Shown: positions 42,565-52,295, numbered from the stretch's first letter. The stretch: DNA of 52,479 bases from Prevotella illustrans (GCF_017426725.1 NZ_JAERMS010000017.1:1-52479), one strand, 5' to 3'. Numbers and translations: made by a program. The notes: generated from the sequence alone by a model not told the origin.

Positions 42565-43153
42565 ATCCTTGCTCCTTCAGCCATTCGATAGATTTGGGCA
42601 GTGCGTATCTGAGCTTGTCAATGCTTTTAAGCGAATCGTGAAACGTGATAATACTACCGTTGCGGGCATATCGCTTCACGTTATTGAAGACATCTTCGCC
42701 CGTCAGCCACTTGGAATAGTCGCGTGTAACCAAGTCCCACATCACAATCTTGTACTGCCGGGAGAGCCACCAATATACACTTGGACGCATCCAACCATGA
42801 GGCGGACGAAACAGATTGGAGTGAATCAGTTCGTGGGCCTTGCTGGTATTCATCGCATAGCTTAATGTCCAATGCTTGAACGAGCCCATGTGGTTGAATG
42901 TGTGGTTGCCTACCTGATGGCCGGCGTTCACGATATCGTTGTAGAGGTCGTGATAGCGGAGTACGTTTTCGCCCACCATGAAGAATGTGGCCTTGACATT
43001 ATATCGGGCTAATGCTTCCAGAATGAAAGGCGTTGACTCAGGTATGGGCCCATCGTCAAACGTTAAGTAGACAGAATGGTCGTTCTTGTCCATTCGCCAG
43101 AGCGCGTGGGGATAGATCCATCGTAGCCATTTGGCCGGCTGTTCGATTATCAT
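42542..43153 (-). CDS. Polysaccharide deacetylase (NodB-type)
   Basis: 203 residues, a single NodB homology domain. Motif 1 TFDDGP (about 31-36) supplies the catalytic base and a metal Asp, motif 2 GNHTFNH (about 82-88) the metal histidines, motif 3 FRPPHGW the substrate-groove Arg. There is no signal peptide, but the N-terminus carries an aromatic stretch (WLRWIYPHALW), so it may be membrane-associated. Substrate (peptidoglycan, chitin-like or lipid-linked GlcNAc) is not resolved. It is 18 nt after the DUF2723 gene and overlaps queG. Confidence 0.85.
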   Translation of the reverse strand: MIIEQPAKWLRWIYPHALWRMDKNDHSVYLTFDDGPIPESTPFILEALARYNVKATFFMVGENVLRYHDLYNDIVNAGHQVGNHTFNHMGSFKHWTLSYAMNTSKAHELIHSNLFRPPHGWMRPSVYWWLSRQYKIVMWDLVTRDYSKWLTGEDVFNNVKRYARNGSIITFHDSLKSIDKLRYALPKSIEWLKEQGYEFKTFD

Positions 43154-43171
43154 AGTCGGTCTGCCGGCGGG

Positions 43172-46100
43172 TTATTCTTTGGGCAGAACACCGCCCTTGC
43201 CCACATAGAGCTTGTAGAAGTGCTCAAACTGCTCGCCTTGTTTCACTGCCAGACCGGCGTCGACAAGTTGCGTCGTCTGTATGATATTCTGCATGATATT
43301 CATTTGCCGGAGGCAAGACGACATGGAGAGGTTGAACTTGTCGCCCGTGAGGAGCAGATACCAGTTGATATACTGCGTGGCTTCCCGCCAAACGGCATTG
43401 ACGGCTTCCCGTGCCTTGGCCTTGTTGCCCAACAGCGCATAGGCTTGAGCCATGTCGGTTCCACCGCTCAGGAAGCTGTAGGGAACGTTGTAGGTAGGTA
43501 TCTCGGCCTCGCATTTGGCCAACACTTTCCGGGCCTTGTCCAGCTTGCCTTCCTGTATCAGATGTATGGCCAGTTCCGCAAACAGGCGCCGATGAGTGTA
43601 GACAAGGCGCAGAACCGTCTCGTCGAGATAGAGTCCGCGCTGCTGCAGATTACCGTATTTGTATCGGTTCATCAAGTTGTTATAAACCTTCTCGGTGTCA
43701 TAGCTCTTATTACCGCTCTGCGGTGTCGTGGTGAAAGGCGTGATACGGTTGGCCAAGCCTTCCTTGACGAAGTTGTCGCCTAAGTTCATATAGTTGTCTT
43801 CACCTACGGTCAGAGCTACATAGAGCGGTCTTATCCAGTTGGCATTGGCGATTATTTCGAGCATCATCAGATCGCCCTTGTAAAGCGCGTTCTTCTTAGC
43901 CAATGAGATAACCATGCGGTCCGGGATGGAATCGCCGGCCATCATCATGCCACTACGCTTCACGGCCGCCTTGTCGATCGTCACATATACCGTGTCGGTG
44001 GGGATGACATGTAACTCGTTCTTGCCGTTGCGAACCCAGTATTTCAGGATGTTTTTCAACTCGAAAGGCTGGTCGCCGAACTGCTGTTTGGCCTGTTCGG
44101 GGTTTTCTTTGTAGAATTGCAGCACTTGACTTTTCAGCTCCGGCTGGATTGTTATGTAATCATTGGTGCCCGAACAGTATTCCAGACGCGACCAGGAGAT
44201 AGGAACGGAGGGTGAGGTATAGGCCGGACGCTTCATCTGATCGATGTACCAGTCGGTCTGCAGGTAGCTCAGGTTGCACACACGTGTGTCCTGGCGCACC
44301 CCTTCTACGTCTTGATTGTACCATAGGGGGAAGGTATCATTGTCGCCATTGGTGAAAATGATAGGGTTACCTTTATCCTGTAGCGTCATCAGATAATTCT
44401 GTCCGAAGTCACGGCAGGTATAACGGCCCGAGCGATCGTGGTCGTCCCAAGTCTGGCTGGCCATCTGAATAGGGACGAGCAGGCACAGGACACCCAGCAC
44501 GGAGGCCAGCGCTACGTCATTGATTTTTATATATTTCTTGGCCAGGTCGATGAGCGCTGCCACGCCGATACCACACCAGATAGCGAACGCGTAGAATGAT
44601 CCCGCGTAGGCATAGTCGCGCTCACGTGGCTGCATAGGCGTCTGGTTCAGATAGATGACGATGGCCAATCCGGTCATGAAGAACAGGAAGAATACCACCC
44701 AGAACTGACGAATGCCTCGCTTACCACGCCACGCCTGCCAGAAAAGTCCGATGATACCCAACAGCAACGGCAGGCAATAGAACACGTTATGCCCCTTGTT
44801 GGCTTTCAAGTCGTCGGGCAGCTTGCTCTGGTCGCCCAAGCGTGCGTCGTCGAGCAGGGAGAAACCGGTTAGCCAGTTGCCGTGTTCGAGTTCACCACTG
44901 CCTTGAATATCGTTCTGACGCCCCGCGAAATTCCACATGAAATAGCGCCAATACATGAAGTTGCATTGGTAGGAGAGGAAGAAGCGTATGTTTTCCAGCT
45001 GTGTCGGAACCTTGACGGTCATCGGCTCTCCACAACGGTCGTAAGGTACGTTGTTACCGTCTACGCCGCCCATCCAGTCTTCGTAAGCCTGGGAATGAGC
45101 ACTGCTGTACATGCGTGGGAAGAGCATGTTCTGGGCATATACGTAGCGGTTCTTGTGAGACACGATGAAATAGGAATCTTTCTCGTTGGCCGATTTCTTT
45201 TCCTTACGGGCGTAGATCGGAGCTCCTTCATCGCTGACGGGCCTGCACATATTGCCCTCCTGCGTCAGTTTCACCTGTCCGGTATACGGTTGACCGTAGA
45301 GAAGCGGACGATCGCCGTATTGATCACGGCTCAGATAGCTGCCCAAGGTGAAGATATCTTCGGGTGAGTTCTGGTCCATCGGTGGGTTGGCCGATGAGCG
45401 GATGACGATGAGCGCGTAGCTTGAGTAGCCGATCATAATCATCAGGAATCCCAGCAAAGTTGTGTTTTTAATACGTGATGAAACCAGCGAAACTTTCTGT
45501 TTATCGACAACTTTCTTATAGTTGAGCACAAACCACAGTATAGCTAAGACGATGACGCCAATGACGGCGGCGCTCCAACCATAGCCGTAAAAGGGAATAC
45601 CTAAGAGCGCGACGCTCAAAACAAAGGAAATGTTCTCCCGTTTCTCGTTGCGGTGGTTGTAACTCTCGTATATCGCCCAGATGACGGTAGCTACCAGCAG
45701 GATGATATAGATGATTTCACCGGTGTTGAATGGGCAACCCAGTATGTTGACGAACAGCAGTTCGAACCATCCGCCCACGGTAATGATACCCGGAACAATG
45801 CCGTAGAGTACACAGGCAACAATGAAGAACGACACGAGCAGGGCCAACAAGGAGCCTTTCACTTCGATGTCGGGGAACTTACGATAGCAGAATACCAGTA
45901 CGATAGCCGGAATACAGAGCAGGTTGAGCAGGTGAACGCCGATGCTCAAGCCCGTCATGTAGCAGATCAGAATGAGCCAGCGGTCGCTGTGAGGTTCATC
46001 GGCATGATCTTCCCATTTCAGGATGAGCCAGAATACAATGGCCGTGAAGGCCGATGAATAGGCATAAACTTCACCCTCGACGGCCGAGAACCAGAACGTA

Positions 46101-46504
46101 TCGCTGAATGTGTAGATCAGCGCGCCCACCAATCCGGAAGCCTCAATGGCTATCAATTTACTCAAATTCAGCTCGCTCCAGTCTTTCAGGATGAGCTTGC
46201 GGGTGAGGTGTGTGATGCTCCAGAACAGAAAGAGAATTGTGGTGGCGCTCAACAAGGCACTCATCGTGTTGACCCAGCGGGCCACCTGAGAGGCGTCGCT
46301 CGCGAAATGAGAAAAGAGATTGGCCGTAAGCATGAAGAATGGCGCTCCGGGCGGGTGACCGATTTCGAGCTTGTAACCTGTAGTGATAAACTCCGGACAG
46401 TCCCAGAAGCTGGCTGTCGGTTCAATCGTAGAGCAATATACGAACGCGGCAATTAAGAAAGCCAGCCAGCCCATCATATTGTCTACCAATCTGTACTGTT
46501 TCAT
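43172..46504 (-). CDS. DUF2723/GT117 membrane glycosyltransferase
   Basis: 1110 residues from ATG 46504 (MKQYRLVDNMMGW). The N-terminal half has about 12 membrane helices; the first loop carries the SFWDCPEFI and HPPGAPFF motifs of the DUF2723 (GT117) family, related to PMT-type protein O-glycosyltransferases. Family members in Bacteroidota use polyprenyl-linked sugars to modify exported proteins. The C-terminal half (about 560-1110) is mostly extracytoplasmic, ending in TPR-like helices (KARKVLAKCEAEIPTYN). It is first in a cluster with a deacetylase, queG and an 84-residue protein. Confidence 0.85.
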   Translation of the reverse strand: MKQYRLVDNMMGWLAFLIAAFVYCSTIEPTASFWDCPEFITTGYKLEIGHPPGAPFFMLTANLFSHFASDASQVARWVNTMSALLSATTILFLFWSITHLTRKLILKDWSELNLSKLIAIEASGLVGALIYTFSDTFWFSAVEGEVYAYSSAFTAIVFWLILKWEDHADEPHSDRWLILICYMTGLSIGVHLLNLLCIPAIVLVFCYRKFPDIEVKGSLLALLVSFFIVACVLYGIVPGIITVGGWFELLFVNILGCPFNTGEIIYIILLVATVIWAIYESYNHRNEKRENISFVLSVALLGIPFYGYGWSAAVIGVIVLAILWFVLNYKKVVDKQKVSLVSSRIKNTTLLGFLMIMIGYSSYALIVIRSSANPPMDQNSPEDIFTLGSYLSRDQYGDRPLLYGQPYTGQVKLTQEGNMCRPVSDEGAPIYARKEKKSANEKDSYFIVSHKNRYVYAQNMLFPRMYSSAHSQAYEDWMGGVDGNNVPYDRCGEPMTVKVPTQLENIRFFLSYQCNFMYWRYFMWNFAGRQNDIQGSGELEHGNWLTGFSLLDDARLGDQSKLPDDLKANKGHNVFYCLPLLLGIIGLFWQAWRGKRGIRQFWVVFFLFFMTGLAIVIYLNQTPMQPRERDYAYAGSFYAFAIWCGIGVAALIDLAKKYIKINDVALASVLGVLCLLVPIQMASQTWDDHDRSGRYTCRDFGQNYLMTLQDKGNPIIFTNGDNDTFPLWYNQDVEGVRQDTRVCNLSYLQTDWYIDQMKRPAYTSPSVPISWSRLEYCSGTNDYITIQPELKSQVLQFYKENPEQAKQQFGDQPFELKNILKYWVRNGKNELHVIPTDTVYVTIDKAAVKRSGMMMAGDSIPDRMVISLAKKNALYKGDLMMLEIIANANWIRPLYVALTVGEDNYMNLGDNFVKEGLANRITPFTTTPQSGNKSYDTEKVYNNLMNRYKYGNLQQRGLYLDETVLRLVYTHRRLFAELAIHLIQEGKLDKARKVLAKCEAEIPTYNVPYSFLSGGTDMAQAYALLGNKAKAREAVNAVWREATQYINWYLLLTGDKFNLSMSSCLRQMNIMQNIIQTTQLVDAGLAVKQGEQFEHFYKLYVGKGGVLPKE

Positions 46505-46868
46505 TGTTGTATCTGTTATTCGAAATATCTTCGTGGAAAGATCGTGTAGCTGTCGGCAAAAAGGCCTTGCCGGTAGGCACAATCTAACCTGTGCAAAGAT
46601 ACTATATATTTTTTGAAATGCAAATTTTTTGGCTTATGGTTAAGGTTTTCTAATGTTTCATGCCGTTTCGGTCGCTTGGGCGTCTCGAAGGAACAGTTTG
46701 ATCGTGGGGTTATCGAGGCGGAAAAACAAGGACCGTGCATACCGGTAGAGCCTTCGGAAAAATCTTTACACGAACCCCTCAAATGCTTGCGATATTTTAA
46801 AACGGCAGGCGCTCGGTCGCAAATTCTTGATTTTAAGCCGCTTTTATATATTGTTGATAATCAGTATG

Positions 46869-47000
46869 TTGCGCTTTTTGCTTGGCCAAAGTGCCGCTTT
46901 GGGCTTGCGATTACGGGTGTTTTGGTGGCTTTTTGTGGCCTTTTTGCACGGTCAAAGCATTGCTTTGAGCAGTTAAAAGCAATGCTTTTATCTCCTCATC
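46869..47000 (+). repeat. 22-nt-register palindrome array, copy C
   Basis: Six consecutive 22-nt steps. Clear palindromes are AAAGTGCCGCTTT (46888-46900), AAAGCATTGCTTT (46954-46966) and AAAGCAATGCTTT (46976-46988); the two intermediate positions are degenerate but keep the phase (46888 to 46954 is 66 = 3 x 22). The units resemble those in copies A and B, though flanks are diverged; a CTGATT follows at a similar place. It belongs to the same family. Confidence 0.8.
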
Positions 47001-47132
47001 GCGCATGTAATTGCTCGCTGATTGTATTTTTTTGCGTGAAAAAAGGTGCCGGCGGTCTCTTGGAACTACTGGATGAGTCGTGCCGGAAGTGTTAAAAAAG
47101 CATCTTCTTTTCTTACAAAGTGCATTATAAAA

Positions 47133-47165
47133 CCCTCGATAGCCGGTGTGAAGAGCTATCGAGGG
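47133..47165 (-). terminator. Terminator after aspA
   Basis: A perfect 11-bp stem CCCTCGATAGC/GCTATCGAGGG with an 11-nt loop; on the minus strand it is followed by TTTTATAATG. It ends the dcu-ansB-porin-aspA unit. Confidence 0.85.
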
Positions 47166-47193
47166 TATGAGAAATTGGCGTGTGTCAGCGCTG

Positions 47194-48600
47194 TTAGAAC
47201 TTATGCGAAACGAGCATGTTCTTCGGGTCGAGGGCTTCGTCGAGCTTGTCCTGGGTCATCAGTCCCTTTTCGAGCACGATGTCGTAGACCGAGCGGTTGG
47301 TTTCGAGCGCTTCCTTGGCAACCTTCGTACTGTTCTTGTAGCCGATGTAAGGGTTGAGGGCCGTCACGATACCGATGGAGTTCTTGACCATTTCGAGACA
47401 ACGTTCCTTGTTGACGGTAATGCCCAGTACGCACTTCTCGGTGAAGGTGTCGAGCGCGTTGTGGAGCCAGATGAGGCTTTCGATGAGGCACTCCGTGATG
47501 ACCGGCTCCATCACGTTCAGCTCCAACTGGCCTGCTTCGGCGGCGAAGCTGACGGTCGTGTCGTTGCCGATCACCTTGAAACAAACCTGGTTGGTCACCT
47601 CGGGAATGACGGGATTGACCTTGCCCGGCATGATGGAAGAGCCCGGCGCCATCGGCGGGAGGTTCACTTCGTGCAGGCCGCAGCGGGGCCCCGAGGCCAT
47701 GAGACGGAAGTCGTTGCAGATCTTCGACAGCTTGATGGCCAGGCGTTTCAGGGCACCGGAGTAGCTGACATACGCGCCGGTGTCGGGCGTAGCCTCCACC
47801 AGGTCGGTGGCGGCGACGAACGGTTCGCCCGTCAGTTTGCTCAAGTTGGCCGCGCAGAGCTTCGTGAAGCCGGGCACGGCGTTCAGCCCCGTGCCGATGG
47901 CCGTGCCGCCCATGTTGATTTCATGCAGCAGTTTCACGTTGCGGTCGAGGTTGAGTATCTCTTCTTCCAGGTTGTTGGCGTAGGCGTTGAACTCCTGTCC
48001 GAAGGTCATCGGGACGGCGTCCTGCAGCTGCGTGCGCCCCATCTTCAGCACGTCCTGGAACTCTTCGGCCTTGTAGCGCAGCGCGCTGATGAGTCCGGTG
48101 AGCGAGGCCACGAGGGTCTTGTTCATGCGGATGATGGCATAGCGTATCGTGGTGGGGTAGACGTCGTTGGTGGACTGGCCGCAGTTGCAGTGGTCGTTGG
48201 GCGAGCAATACTGGTATTCGCCCTTCTTGTGGCCCATGATTTCGAGCGCGCGGTTGGCGATGACCTCGTTGGCGTTCATGTTGACCGACGTGCCGGCGCC
48301 GCCCTGCATCATGTCGATGGGGAAGTTGTCGTGCATTTTGCCGTCGATGAGTTCGCGGCAGGCCTGTGCCATGGCACTTGCAATCTCGTCGTTGATGACA
48401 CCTAAGGCGTGATTGGTCTGCACGGCAGCCAGTTTCACATAAGCAATGGCGATTACATAGTCGGGGTAGTCGCGCATTTTTTTGCGTGAAATGTGGTAGT
48501 TGTCGATACCGCGCTGTGTCTGTACGCCGTAGTATGCTTCCTCCGGTACTTTCAATTCGCCTAAAAGGTCTGATTCGATTCTGAATTTTTGTTCTGACAT
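47194..48600 (-). CDS. aspA: Aspartate ammonia-lyase
   Basis: Converts aspartate to fumarate plus ammonia. 468 residues, the usual size. Fumarase/aspartase signature GSSIMPGKVNP (about 317-327) and the substrate-binding SPNDHCNCGQSTND and GTAIGTGLN segments are intact. Fumarase C would be similar but the N-terminal VQTNHALGVI and overall length and context favour AspA. It is last in a minus-strand operon after a C4-dicarboxylate transporter, asparaginase and a porin, which feeds it aspartate and exports products. A strong terminator follows. Confidence 0.93.
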   Translation of the reverse strand: MSEQKFRIESDLLGELKVPEEAYYGVQTQRGIDNYHISRKKMRDYPDYVIAIAYVKLAAVQTNHALGVINDEIASAMAQACRELIDGKMHDNFPIDMMQGGAGTSVNMNANEVIANRALEIMGHKKGEYQYCSPNDHCNCGQSTNDVYPTTIRYAIIRMNKTLVASLTGLISALRYKAEEFQDVLKMGRTQLQDAVPMTFGQEFNAYANNLEEEILNLDRNVKLLHEINMGGTAIGTGLNAVPGFTKLCAANLSKLTGEPFVAATDLVEATPDTGAYVSYSGALKRLAIKLSKICNDFRLMASGPRCGLHEVNLPPMAPGSSIMPGKVNPVIPEVTNQVCFKVIGNDTTVSFAAEAGQLELNVMEPVITECLIESLIWLHNALDTFTEKCVLGITVNKERCLEMVKNSIGIVTALNPYIGYKNSTKVAKEALETNRSVYDIVLEKGLMTQDKLDEALDPKNMLVSHKF

Positions 48601-48627
48601 AATATTATACTTTTTGAGTTTATGAGT

Positions 48628-49842
48628 TTAAAATGCTTTGATTCTATACATGAAGCCCAACTCCACACGGTTGGTGTTATAGTCTTTCAGCTTGCACTCG
48701 TCGCTGAAGTTGAACTTGCGGCCCACGTAGGCCAGGAAGATACGGAAGTCTTGGTCTTTCACGGGATAGTATTCCAAACTGCCCATGTAGCCGTAGCTCT
48801 TGCGATAGTCCTTGCAGGCTTCAATCTTCGTGACGCTGGCAGTCTCGTACATGCCCTTGACCATGAGGTTCCACTGTGGCGCGAACTGCCAGTTGGCTTT
48901 GGTAATGAAACTGTTGTAGTGGACGTCGCTGAAGTAGGTAGGCACATTATCGCCGAATGTCGGCTTCAGTTCGGCGGTGGCAATGCCCAACCGGTCGAGT
49001 CCGTCGAAGGCTCCCATATAATCCAGATACCACTGGAAGCGGGGTAGGTTGAGCTGTTGGCCGAGAACGAGCATGCGACTGTACTTGTGTTCGGCCTGCG
49101 TCTGAATGCCCCAAGACCAGCGCGTGTTCAGCTTTCCGCCTAAAAAGCTACCGTTCCAGTTGACGATGTAGGTGAGTGGATGGTTAGCCTGCTTCAGTAA
49201 GCGCTTTCCGCTTCCATCGCTTTCCACCGAGTAAGCGGGACTGCCGTAGACGTCGCTCAGCTTATCCGTATTGGCATCGGAAATCTCGACGGCCAGTTCC
49301 TGTGTGGGAACAGGCTTGTACGACGCCACGATACCGGCCATGAAGTTGTCCATGTTGTCCACCATGTCGCTGTACTGATAGATATACATCGGGTTCTCAT
49401 CAAACTCGAATCCACCCCATATCTGGCATAACTTACCGGCCTGGATTGTCATCTTGTCGTTGAATTTCCAACCGACCATCATGATGTCGGTGGCTTTCGC
49501 GAAGTTGTCCTCGGTTCGTGCCTGATCGGCTTTGTTGAGACGGTGGCGGATCCGATAGAAAAGGTGATCGCCGAGGTTACCTTTCATCTCGATGCGCAGC
49601 TGCTTGTTGGCAAAGCCCGACGTAGCGTCGTCGTTCAGACTGTTCTTTTCCAATCGGTAGCTGGCCGCGTAATTGAAGTACAGGTTGAAAGCTTCGGTCT
49701 TCTTTTCGAGCTTGGCTACCTTTTCGGCCAGTGACTTGTAGTCGCCGTCATGACCGCCCATGCCGGTGTTGCCGCCTTGCGCGTTCGCGGTCGTTGCCGC
49801 CGCCAGAAGGGCGACGGACAGCATTGTCTTTTTCATCTTCAT
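48628..49842 (-). CDS. Outer-membrane porin
   Basis: 404 residues with a signal peptide (MKKTMLSVALLAAATTANAQ), a short coiled-coil (LAEKVAKLEKKTEAFN, about 38-53) and an alternating beta-strand barrel resembling phosphate-selective porin O/P-type proteins; it ends in aromatic ELGFMYRIKAF. Start ATG 49842 or 49836; the frame extends to 49863 but would overlap ansB. It lies between asparaginase and aspartase, so it may admit asparagine, aspartate or dicarboxylates; substrate is inference from position only. Confidence 0.82.
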   Translation of the reverse strand: MKMKKTMLSVALLAAATTANAQGGNTGMGGHDGDYKSLAEKVAKLEKKTEAFNLYFNYAASYRLEKNSLNDDATSGFANKQLRIEMKGNLGDHLFYRIRHRLNKADQARTEDNFAKATDIMMVGWKFNDKMTIQAGKLCQIWGGFEFDENPMYIYQYSDMVDNMDNFMAGIVASYKPVPTQELAVEISDANTDKLSDVYGSPAYSVESDGSGKRLLKQANHPLTYIVNWNGSFLGGKLNTRWSWGIQTQAEHKYSRMLVLGQQLNLPRFQWYLDYMGAFDGLDRLGIATAELKPTFGDNVPTYFSDVHYNSFITKANWQFAPQWNLMVKGMYETASVTKIEACKDYRKSYGYMGSLEYYPVKDQDFRIFLAYVGRKFNFSDECKLKDYNTNRVELGFMYRIKAF

Positions 49843-49859
49843 AAGCTTTGAGGGTTTGG

Positions 49860-50909
49860 TCAATATTCCTGGAAGTATTTCTGAATCTGCTGCCAGTCGT
49901 GTGTCTTGGTCAGTGCCAGCTGCAACAGCACGCGGGCTTTCTGCGGATTCAGGTTGAGCGCGGCCACGAAGTGGTACTTGCTGTCGTCAACTTCACCGTT
50001 GAGACAGGTCGGTCCTGTGGGAACACGGCTGGAGCGAACGATCTGAATGCCGCTGTTTCGGGCTTTCAGCGCCACGTCGAACACGTCCTTGTAGAAGTTG
50101 CCGTCGCCTACGCCGGCCAGAACGATACCGTCGAACTTGGCATTCACGAAGGCCTGCATCGGCAGGGCTGAAGCGTTGGCATAGCCATAGACGATACCTA
50201 CCTGGGGCAACTTGTCGAGATTATCCACGTTGAACTCGCTGCGAGTGGTGTGGCGGTAGGTGGGTTCGGAGGTGTAATAGGCCTTTCCGTTGTAGACATA
50301 GCCTATCTGTCCGTATGTACCCTTAAAGGTGGCGCAGTCGGTGGTGTGGCTCTTGTAGAGGCTCTTGGCGTCGATAAGCATGTTGTTCATGCAGGCCATC
50401 ACGCCATGCCCTTTGGAAGTGGGATCGCAGAGCGCTGCCACGCCGTTGTAGAGGTTGGCCGGTCCGTCGGCGCTGATGGCCGTCGAGGGACGCATGGAGC
50501 CTACGAGGATGACAGGTTTGTCGCTGTGTACGGTCAGACTGAGGAAGTAGGCGGTCTCTTCCATTGTGTCGGTGCCGTGGGTAATGAGTACACCGTCGTA
50601 GCCTTCGGCATTGAGAAGCTGATTGACGCGCTTGGCCAGTTTGAGCCAAACCTGGTCGTTCATGTCCTGTGAACCGATGTTAACAAGCTGCTCGCCGCTC
50701 ACTTCGGCTAAATCTTTTACCTGTGGGACGGCGTCGATGAGGGTCTGAATGCCCACCTGTCCGGCCGTATAGGCTGATGAAGAGGACGACGCGGCTACAC
50801 CGGCAATGGTTCCGCCCGTAGCGATAATGCGGATTTTGGGCTTGGCGCAGAGCGTAATGCTGATGACTAACGCAACGAACACTAACATGGTGAATCTTAA
50901 GTTTCTCAT
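49860..50909 (-). CDS. ansB: Type II L-asparaginase, exported
   Basis: Hydrolyses asparagine to aspartate and ammonia. 349 residues with a signal peptide (LVFVALVISITLCA), so periplasmic. Catalytic motifs: IIATGGTIAG (first Thr, about 30-39) and LITHGTDTMEET (second Thr, about 108-119); GSMRPSTAISADGPANL is the conserved hinge region. It is second in the operon after the dicarboxylate transporter and feeds AspA. Specificity for glutamine cannot be excluded. Confidence 0.92.
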   Translation of the reverse strand: MRNLRFTMLVFVALVISITLCAKPKIRIIATGGTIAGVAASSSSSAYTAGQVGIQTLIDAVPQVKDLAEVSGEQLVNIGSQDMNDQVWLKLAKRVNQLLNAEGYDGVLITHGTDTMEETAYFLSLTVHSDKPVILVGSMRPSTAISADGPANLYNGVAALCDPTSKGHGVMACMNNMLIDAKSLYKSHTTDCATFKGTYGQIGYVYNGKAYYTSEPTYRHTTRSEFNVDNLDKLPQVGIVYGYANASALPMQAFVNAKFDGIVLAGVGDGNFYKDVFDVALKARNSGIQIVRSSRVPTGPTCLNGEVDDSKYHFVAALNLNPQKARVLLQLALTKTHDWQQIQKYFQEY

Positions 50910-50948
50910 AATCTTATCGTTTTTAGTTATAGATAGTGGGTGATGATT

Positions 50949-52295
50949 TTAGTAAAGGAAAGTGATGATTAGGTAGCCGACGCCGATAGATACAAAGGTC
51001 GTGATGAAACCGGCTACCTGGAAACTGTGGTTTAGCACATACTTACCGATGCGGGTGGTGCCTGTTCGGTCGAAATTAATGGCCGCTACTTCGGTAGGAT
51101 AATTGGGAAAGAAGAAATATCCGTTGACGGCCGGAAACATGGCAATGAGTGCCAGTGGCGCTATGCCCAGTCCAATGCCGAGCGGATAGAGCGTGCGAAC
51201 AGTGGCCGCCTGAGAAAACAGCATGATCGACATGATGAAAAGAGCCACAGAGAAGAGAAAAGGATATTGCGAAACGATATCGGCGATGTGGCTTTTGAAG
51301 AATGCCAGATTACCGTTGAAGAAGGTGTCGCCCATCCAGGCGATACCGAAAATGCTGACCATAGCGTTCATTCCGGCCGCGAACACGTTGCCTTGTACGG
51401 CTTTTCTGACATCGGCTTTGCCCACCAGCAGAATGATGGCGGCTATTGACATCATGATGATTTCAATGGTTTCGGGCATACCAAGACGTGTCAGTTTGCC
51501 ATCGATCATGAATGAGGGACGAAGAGAGGGAACCGAGCCGAACAATACAACGAGGAATACGCCGAAAAGAAAGGCTATGACGGAATATTTGGCATGCTTG
51601 TCGGGGTTCTGTTCCATCTGTTCCATGAGTCGGGCGTCTTCTTCGGGATTGATGATTCCTTCTTTGACGCGGCGTATATATTCAGGATCTTTCTCCAAGT
51701 CCTTGCCGATAAAGTTCTGGACGAATGAGGCTACAAGGATAGCGATGAGCGAAGCAGGAATGCAGATGATGAGGATATCTTTGAGTTCAATACCCAGACC
51801 GCCTAACAGATCCGTACTGATGGCGGCTGCCGTGGCAGCCGAAACCGGGCTTCCCGTGATTCCAAGCGACGCCGCTATCGTGGCAACACTCATCGGCCGT
51901 TCGGGGCGGATCTTGCTGTTGGTGGCAATTTCGGAAATGATAGGTAACAGGGAGTAGGAGGTATGGGCCGTTCCGGCAACGAGACAGAAAAGCCATGTGG
52001 TCAGCGGACCGTAGAAAGTGATGTGTTCAGGATGTTTCCGAAGAAACTTCGCTGCCAGTCCTACGAGATAATCAAGGCCTCCGGACGCCTGTAAAGCTGC
52101 CGCCGCCGTGATAACCGACACGATGATGAGCATGACGTCGATAGGCAGCTTGCCCGGTTGGAGACCAAAAACAAAGATGAGGATAAAAACGCCGACCATG
52201 CCATAGATACCCAATCCTATGCCGCCCACTCGGGCACCAATGAAGATGAGGGTCAGTACGATGAACAATTGTAGTAATACTAAGGTAGTTGCCAT
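50949..52295 (-). CDS. Anaerobic C4-dicarboxylate transporter (Dcu)
   Basis: 448 residues with about 11-12 membrane helices, of the DcuA/DcuB family that exchanges fumarate, malate or aspartate for succinate during anaerobic growth. Family features: GGLDYLVGLAAKFLRKHPEHITFYGPLT (in parts), GTAHTSYSLLPIISEIA, and SLGITGSPVSAATAA near residue 150. Whether it is DcuA or DcuB cannot be told. It is first in the operon with ansB, porin and aspA; a minus-strand -7 box TATCTTTG (52346-52339) lies 44 nt upstream of the ATG without a clear -33. Confidence 0.93.
   Translation of the reverse strand: MATTLVLLQLFIVLTLIFIGARVGGIGLGIYGMVGVFILIFVFGLQPGKLPIDVMLIIVSVITAAAALQASGGLDYLVGLAAKFLRKHPEHITFYGPLTTWLFCLVAGTAHTSYSLLPIISEIATNSKIRPERPMSVATIAASLGITGSPVSAATAAAISTDLLGGLGIELKDILIICIPASLIAILVASFVQNFIGKDLEKDPEYIRRVKEGIINPEEDARLMEQMEQNPDKHAKYSVIAFLFGVFLVVLFGSVPSLRPSFMIDGKLTRLGMPETIEIIMMSIAAIILLVGKADVRKAVQGNVFAAGMNAMVSIFGIAWMGDTFFNGNLAFFKSHIADIVSQYPFLFSVALFIMSIMLFSQAATVRTLYPLGIGLGIAPLALIAMFPAVNGYFFFPNYPTEVAAINFDRTGTTRIGKYVLNHSFQVAGFITTFVSIGVGYLIITFLY

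Larger units (their letters stand above)
46505..47193. other. 689-bp gene-free region with repeat C
   Basis: Upstream of the DUF2723 gene and downstream of aspA. It holds a minus-strand -7-like element TATCTTTG (46603-46596), the 22-nt-register repeat C (46869-47000), and the aspA terminator (47133-47165). A 160-codon plus-strand frame (46613-47095) spans the repeats but does not look like a protein. Otherwise nothing is recognised. Confidence 0.6.

Noticed and set aside
46613..47095. A 160-codon plus-strand open frame between the DUF2723 and aspA genes
   Set aside because: It runs through the 22-nt palindrome array, whose period is not a multiple of three; the translation shows no domain, signal or codon pattern of a real gene.
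47167..48405. A 412-codon plus-strand open frame
   Set aside because: It lies entirely opposite aspA, whose conserved motifs are unmistakable, and its own translation is a low-complexity His/Arg/Val/Asp mix typical of an antisense frame.
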